Assembly (NCBI GenBank): GCA_900768785.1
Contig: CAAGEG010000004.1
Span: forward strand, 1-13,055
Reading direction: 5' to 3'
Origin: an uncultured Prevotella sp.
Lineage (GTDB): Bacteria; Bacteroidota; Bacteroidia; Bacteroidales; Bacteroidaceae
Length of the DNA: 13,055 nt
This document shows, piece by piece, positions 10,896-13,055 of the stretch. Both the position numbers and the translations under genes were made by a program. Below the pieces are notes generated by a model. That model was not told where the DNA came from, made no database searches, and worked only from the letters and a program-made list of their open reading frames with translations. Numbering within the stretch: the stretch's first letter is position 1; each line of letters starts with the position of its first letter.

Positions 10896-13055
10896 TTATT
10901 TTATCAAGATTTTAGCTGTTTGGCAAGAATTATCGCCGTATGCTGTGACAAAATATATTCCTAAAGGAAGACATTTTGCGTCTATTACCGTAGAGTTCTC
11001 GCCACTGGTTTTGGCAGATGCTACAGCAATTCCGGCAGAGTTAAAGATGGTGATGCTTTTTACAGATTCACAGTGATTTACGACAATCTGCTCGCCAAGA
11101 ACCTTAGCATCAAGCTTATTCGAAGCAAGCGAGTCGGAAACAATAATGTCAACACCAGCAAAACCGGGATAAATGGCGGTCAAATCTCCGATGGCGAGGT
11201 TGCATCCATTAACGGCATCACCGGTGAGGTATAGAGTCATGGCCTGCAGAGTAATAGGGTAGCGATATACGGCGAAAGCCTCTTCATTCTCCTTAAAGTC
11301 GACGCGATACACATTGTCTCCGGCTTCCATGTCTTCAGCAGTGAGGTTAAAACGCTTCCCCATTGCATCAATAAACTGGAATGTGATGGTAGTCATGATA
11401 TCAGGGCTGTCAAAAACCTTAAGAGTCAATGCGTCGGGGAGCGAGTAGAAAGTTCGTTTAGGAGAGAATTTGACGTATGAGCCACGCCCATAAGTTAGGT
11501 CAAAGCTGATGTTTACACCACTTGTCCAGCCAGTAGGGATAGAAGTATAATCAATTACTTTGTTTTTTACTGCAGAGGAGAAAGAAGCTTTGAAATCGCC
11601 GGTTTCAATATTACTAAATTGCTCAACGACATTAAAATGCTGAGGGACTATTTGTACAGTGACCGGGAAGCTGAAACTTACGTCTCCAATGCTTCCGGTG
11701 ACAGTGGTTTCGCCTTCCTGTAAACCGGTGATAACACCGTCTGATGTAATGTCAACAATACCTTCAGGCGATGAAGTCCAGGCAAAAGCACCGACATCAA
11801 GGCCAACTCTGCCTGTTTCCATCACGCCGTAAATCCCGCTGATTTGTCTTGGTGAGTCGTCGACGAGGAGCGCAGAGAAATCAGGCTTCACTTCAGCAAC
11901 TCCGATTGTGTTTACAGCAAGTTCAGCGGAGAAGTCGGCGTAGCGTGCAATAATCTTTCCGCTACCAGCGACTTCGGATGCGTGAAAAATGGCATCGTCA
12001 TCGACGTATCCAATTGATTCCGGCTCAACGGTAAATGAGCATCCCTTCAGGTCGCTGTCTAAGACTTCGTCGTATTGGTTGAAAGACATGACGCGGAGAG
12101 GAGTTCGGGAGATGACCATTGGCGAAATTGACGGGAGGCTGAAAGTGAGGTGGTGTAGATTTTTGTCTTCCGGTGCGAGAGAGATAGCGAGCGCAGCGTC
12201 AACGACAGGGCGTACAGAGCCACGCCCGGGCAAGTTGAGCATTTTTTCGTCGATAACGATAGCTGCACTGCCGCCGCTGTCAAAGTTGACAACATCCCAA
12301 GCTCCACGCTCCACCATCCAAGCGGATAGCTCAATACAGTCAACTCCAGCACTTTTACCTGAAAGCTCGGTGGTGGCGATATAAAGCTTAGTTTTGTCTT
12401 GCGAGATTCCAGCCATAACACGGCTTGAAAGCTCATATTCTCGGCCGTTTTCAAAGTTGTTAAACTCACCGTCGTGCAGGACGCCGTCATGAACTATGCT
12501 TGGATATCCGTGAAAGGCGTTGAGAATGTTCTGTGGAGCATTTCCCCATCCGGGAGAGTTAAAAGTCTGTGTTATGGTGAGCGTTTCGCCCACAGCGATA
12601 TGCCCATCAAGAGCACCGCGCTTACCACCTTGTAGGAAGATGACGTATTGGTCTTCAGCGGTCTGTATAGGAGTAGAAGATATATCTGTGACTAAACATT
12701 TGATAGGGTCTCCGTTCACTCTCCATTTGTCGAGAGGCTTGATTGCGATATAGTCGCCATCGGCAGATAGCTGAGTGCCGTTGAGGCTGTTGAAAAGCGT
12801 GCAATCCGCTTTCACTCCGGATGCGGGAGCGTTATAGATGTCGATGGTGACGTTAATTCCGTCTTGCGTAGTGATGAAAGAGTTAAGGTTAGGTAAGAAA
12901 ACTTCCGCTTTTCCCTCGTCGGTGATAGCGAGGATGGAGCGTCCCCATTTGGTGTAAGTGACTTCACCTTCGCAGATGTTGAGTCCGATGCAAATACCGT
13001 CGTCGTAGCTGAAAAAGTCGTGGTTCCAAGCGACTTTTACCTGGTGACCCGGGCG
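10896..13055 (-). CDS. T9SS-exported phosphodiester glycosidase (NAGPA-like) with Ig-like domains, 5' end beyond the window
   Basis: The frame is open from the right window edge to the stop at 10898-10896, giving 719 visible residues; the true start lies outside. The first ~290 residues form a phosphodiester glycosidase domain of the NAGPA family, with NAFHGYPSIVHDG, SSRVMAGISQDKTKLYI and the signature VVNFDSGGSAAIVI (Asp near visible residue 259, GGS at 261-263) followed by RPVVDAALAI. Such enzymes remove alpha-linked sugars from phosphodiesters such as uncapped GlcNAc-phosphate. Bacterial Ig-like domains follow (WTSSPEGIVDITSDGVITGL is the clearest), then a beta-rich module. The last ~80 residues form a type A sorting tail ending IYFVTAYGDNSCQTAKILIK, predicting secretion by the type IX system. 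It is convergent with rho. Substrate unknown; glycan phosphodiesters on host or bacterial surfaces are plausible. Confidence 0.82.
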   Translation of the reverse strand, partial: RPGHQVKVAWNHDFFSYDDGICIGLNICEGEVTYTKWGRSILAITDEGKAEVFLPNLNSFITTQDGINVTIDIYNAPASGVKADCTLFNSLNGTQLSADGDYIAIKPLDKWRVNGDPIKCLVTDISSTPIQTAEDQYVIFLQGGKRGALDGHIAVGETLTITQTFNSPGWGNAPQNILNAFHGYPSIVHDGVLHDGEFNNFENGREYELSSRVMAGISQDKTKLYIATTELSGKSAGVDCIELSAWMVERGAWDVVNFDSGGSAAIVIDEKMLNLPGRGSVRPVVDAALAISLAPEDKNLHHLTFSLPSISPMVISRTPLRVMSFNQYDEVLDSDLKGCSFTVEPESIGYVDDDAIFHASEVAGSGKIIARYADFSAELAVNTIGVAEVKPDFSALLVDDSPRQISGIYGVMETGRVGLDVGAFAWTSSPEGIVDITSDGVITGLQEGETTVTGSIGDVSFSFPVTVQIVPQHFNVVEQFSNIETGDFKASFSSAVKNKVIDYTSIPTGWTSGVNISFDLTYGRGSYVKFSPKRTFYSLPDALTLKVFDSPDIMTTITFQFIDAMGKRFNLTAEDMEAGDNVYRVDFKENEEAFAVYRYPITLQAMTLYLTGDAVNGCNLAIGDLTAIYPGFAGVDIIVSDSLASNKLDAKVLGEQIVVNHCESVKSITIFNSAGIAVASAKTSGENSTVIDAKCLPLGIYFVTAYGDNSCQTAKILIK

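Noticed and set aside
12813..12815. GTG as the start of the phosphodiester glycosidase
   Set aside because: The frame continues without a stop to the window edge with family-like sequence (KVAWNHDFFSYDDG), so the true start is outside.

Overview
The window looks like chromosomal DNA from a member of the Bacteroidales. The reasons are: repeated promoters of the phylum-specific type (TTTG, 19-20 bases, TAnnTTTG); few Shine-Dalgarno sites; a Rho factor with a very long Q/N-rich insertion; and a protein ending in a type IX secretion (T9SS) sorting tail. The family cannot be fixed from this sequence; a gut lineage such as Muribaculaceae is only a guess.

Layout. (1) 1-953, minus: 3'-truncated gene for a secreted coiled-coil/TPR protein. 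(2) 1017-1358: non-coding 342-bp element with ~34-bp terminal inverted repeats (MITE-like), wedged between two divergent promoters. (3) 1417-3036, plus: a bile acid:sodium symporter-family (BASS) transporter followed by a Crp/Fnr-like protein. (4) 3092-3204, plus: a promoter plus strong hairpin predicting a short RNA or attenuated leader, then a structured intergenic stretch. (5) 3336-4633, minus: an AT-rich operon of four unrecognised small membrane or secreted proteins, the first three joined by ATGA overlaps. (6) 4634-5151: gene-free; holds the operon promoter, two copies of a 55-bp direct repeat, a second promoter-plus-terminator unit, and an ECF-type promoter. (7) 5152-8319, plus: a five-gene ECF sigma operon (sigma factor, one-span membrane partner, small secreted protein, two related outer-membrane barrels) closed by a good intrinsic terminator. 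(8) 8449-10785, plus: rho with its own promoter and ~230-base leader. (9) 10805-10838: long hairpin resembling an insertion sequence end. (10) 10896-13055, minus: 5'-truncated gene for a T9SS-exported phosphodiester glycosidase with Ig-like domains.

How the genes fit together. The sigma operon reads as a self-controlled envelope circuit: the sigma factor probably drives its own promoter at 5098-5124, the overlapping membrane protein is the likely anti-sigma partner, and the last three products act in the periplasm and outer membrane. The transporter and Crp-like gene are adjacent and co-oriented but each has its own promoter signal. The four-gene AT-rich operon is the most foreign-looking segment and the best candidate for an undescribed module. 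Its function cannot be named from sequence alone.
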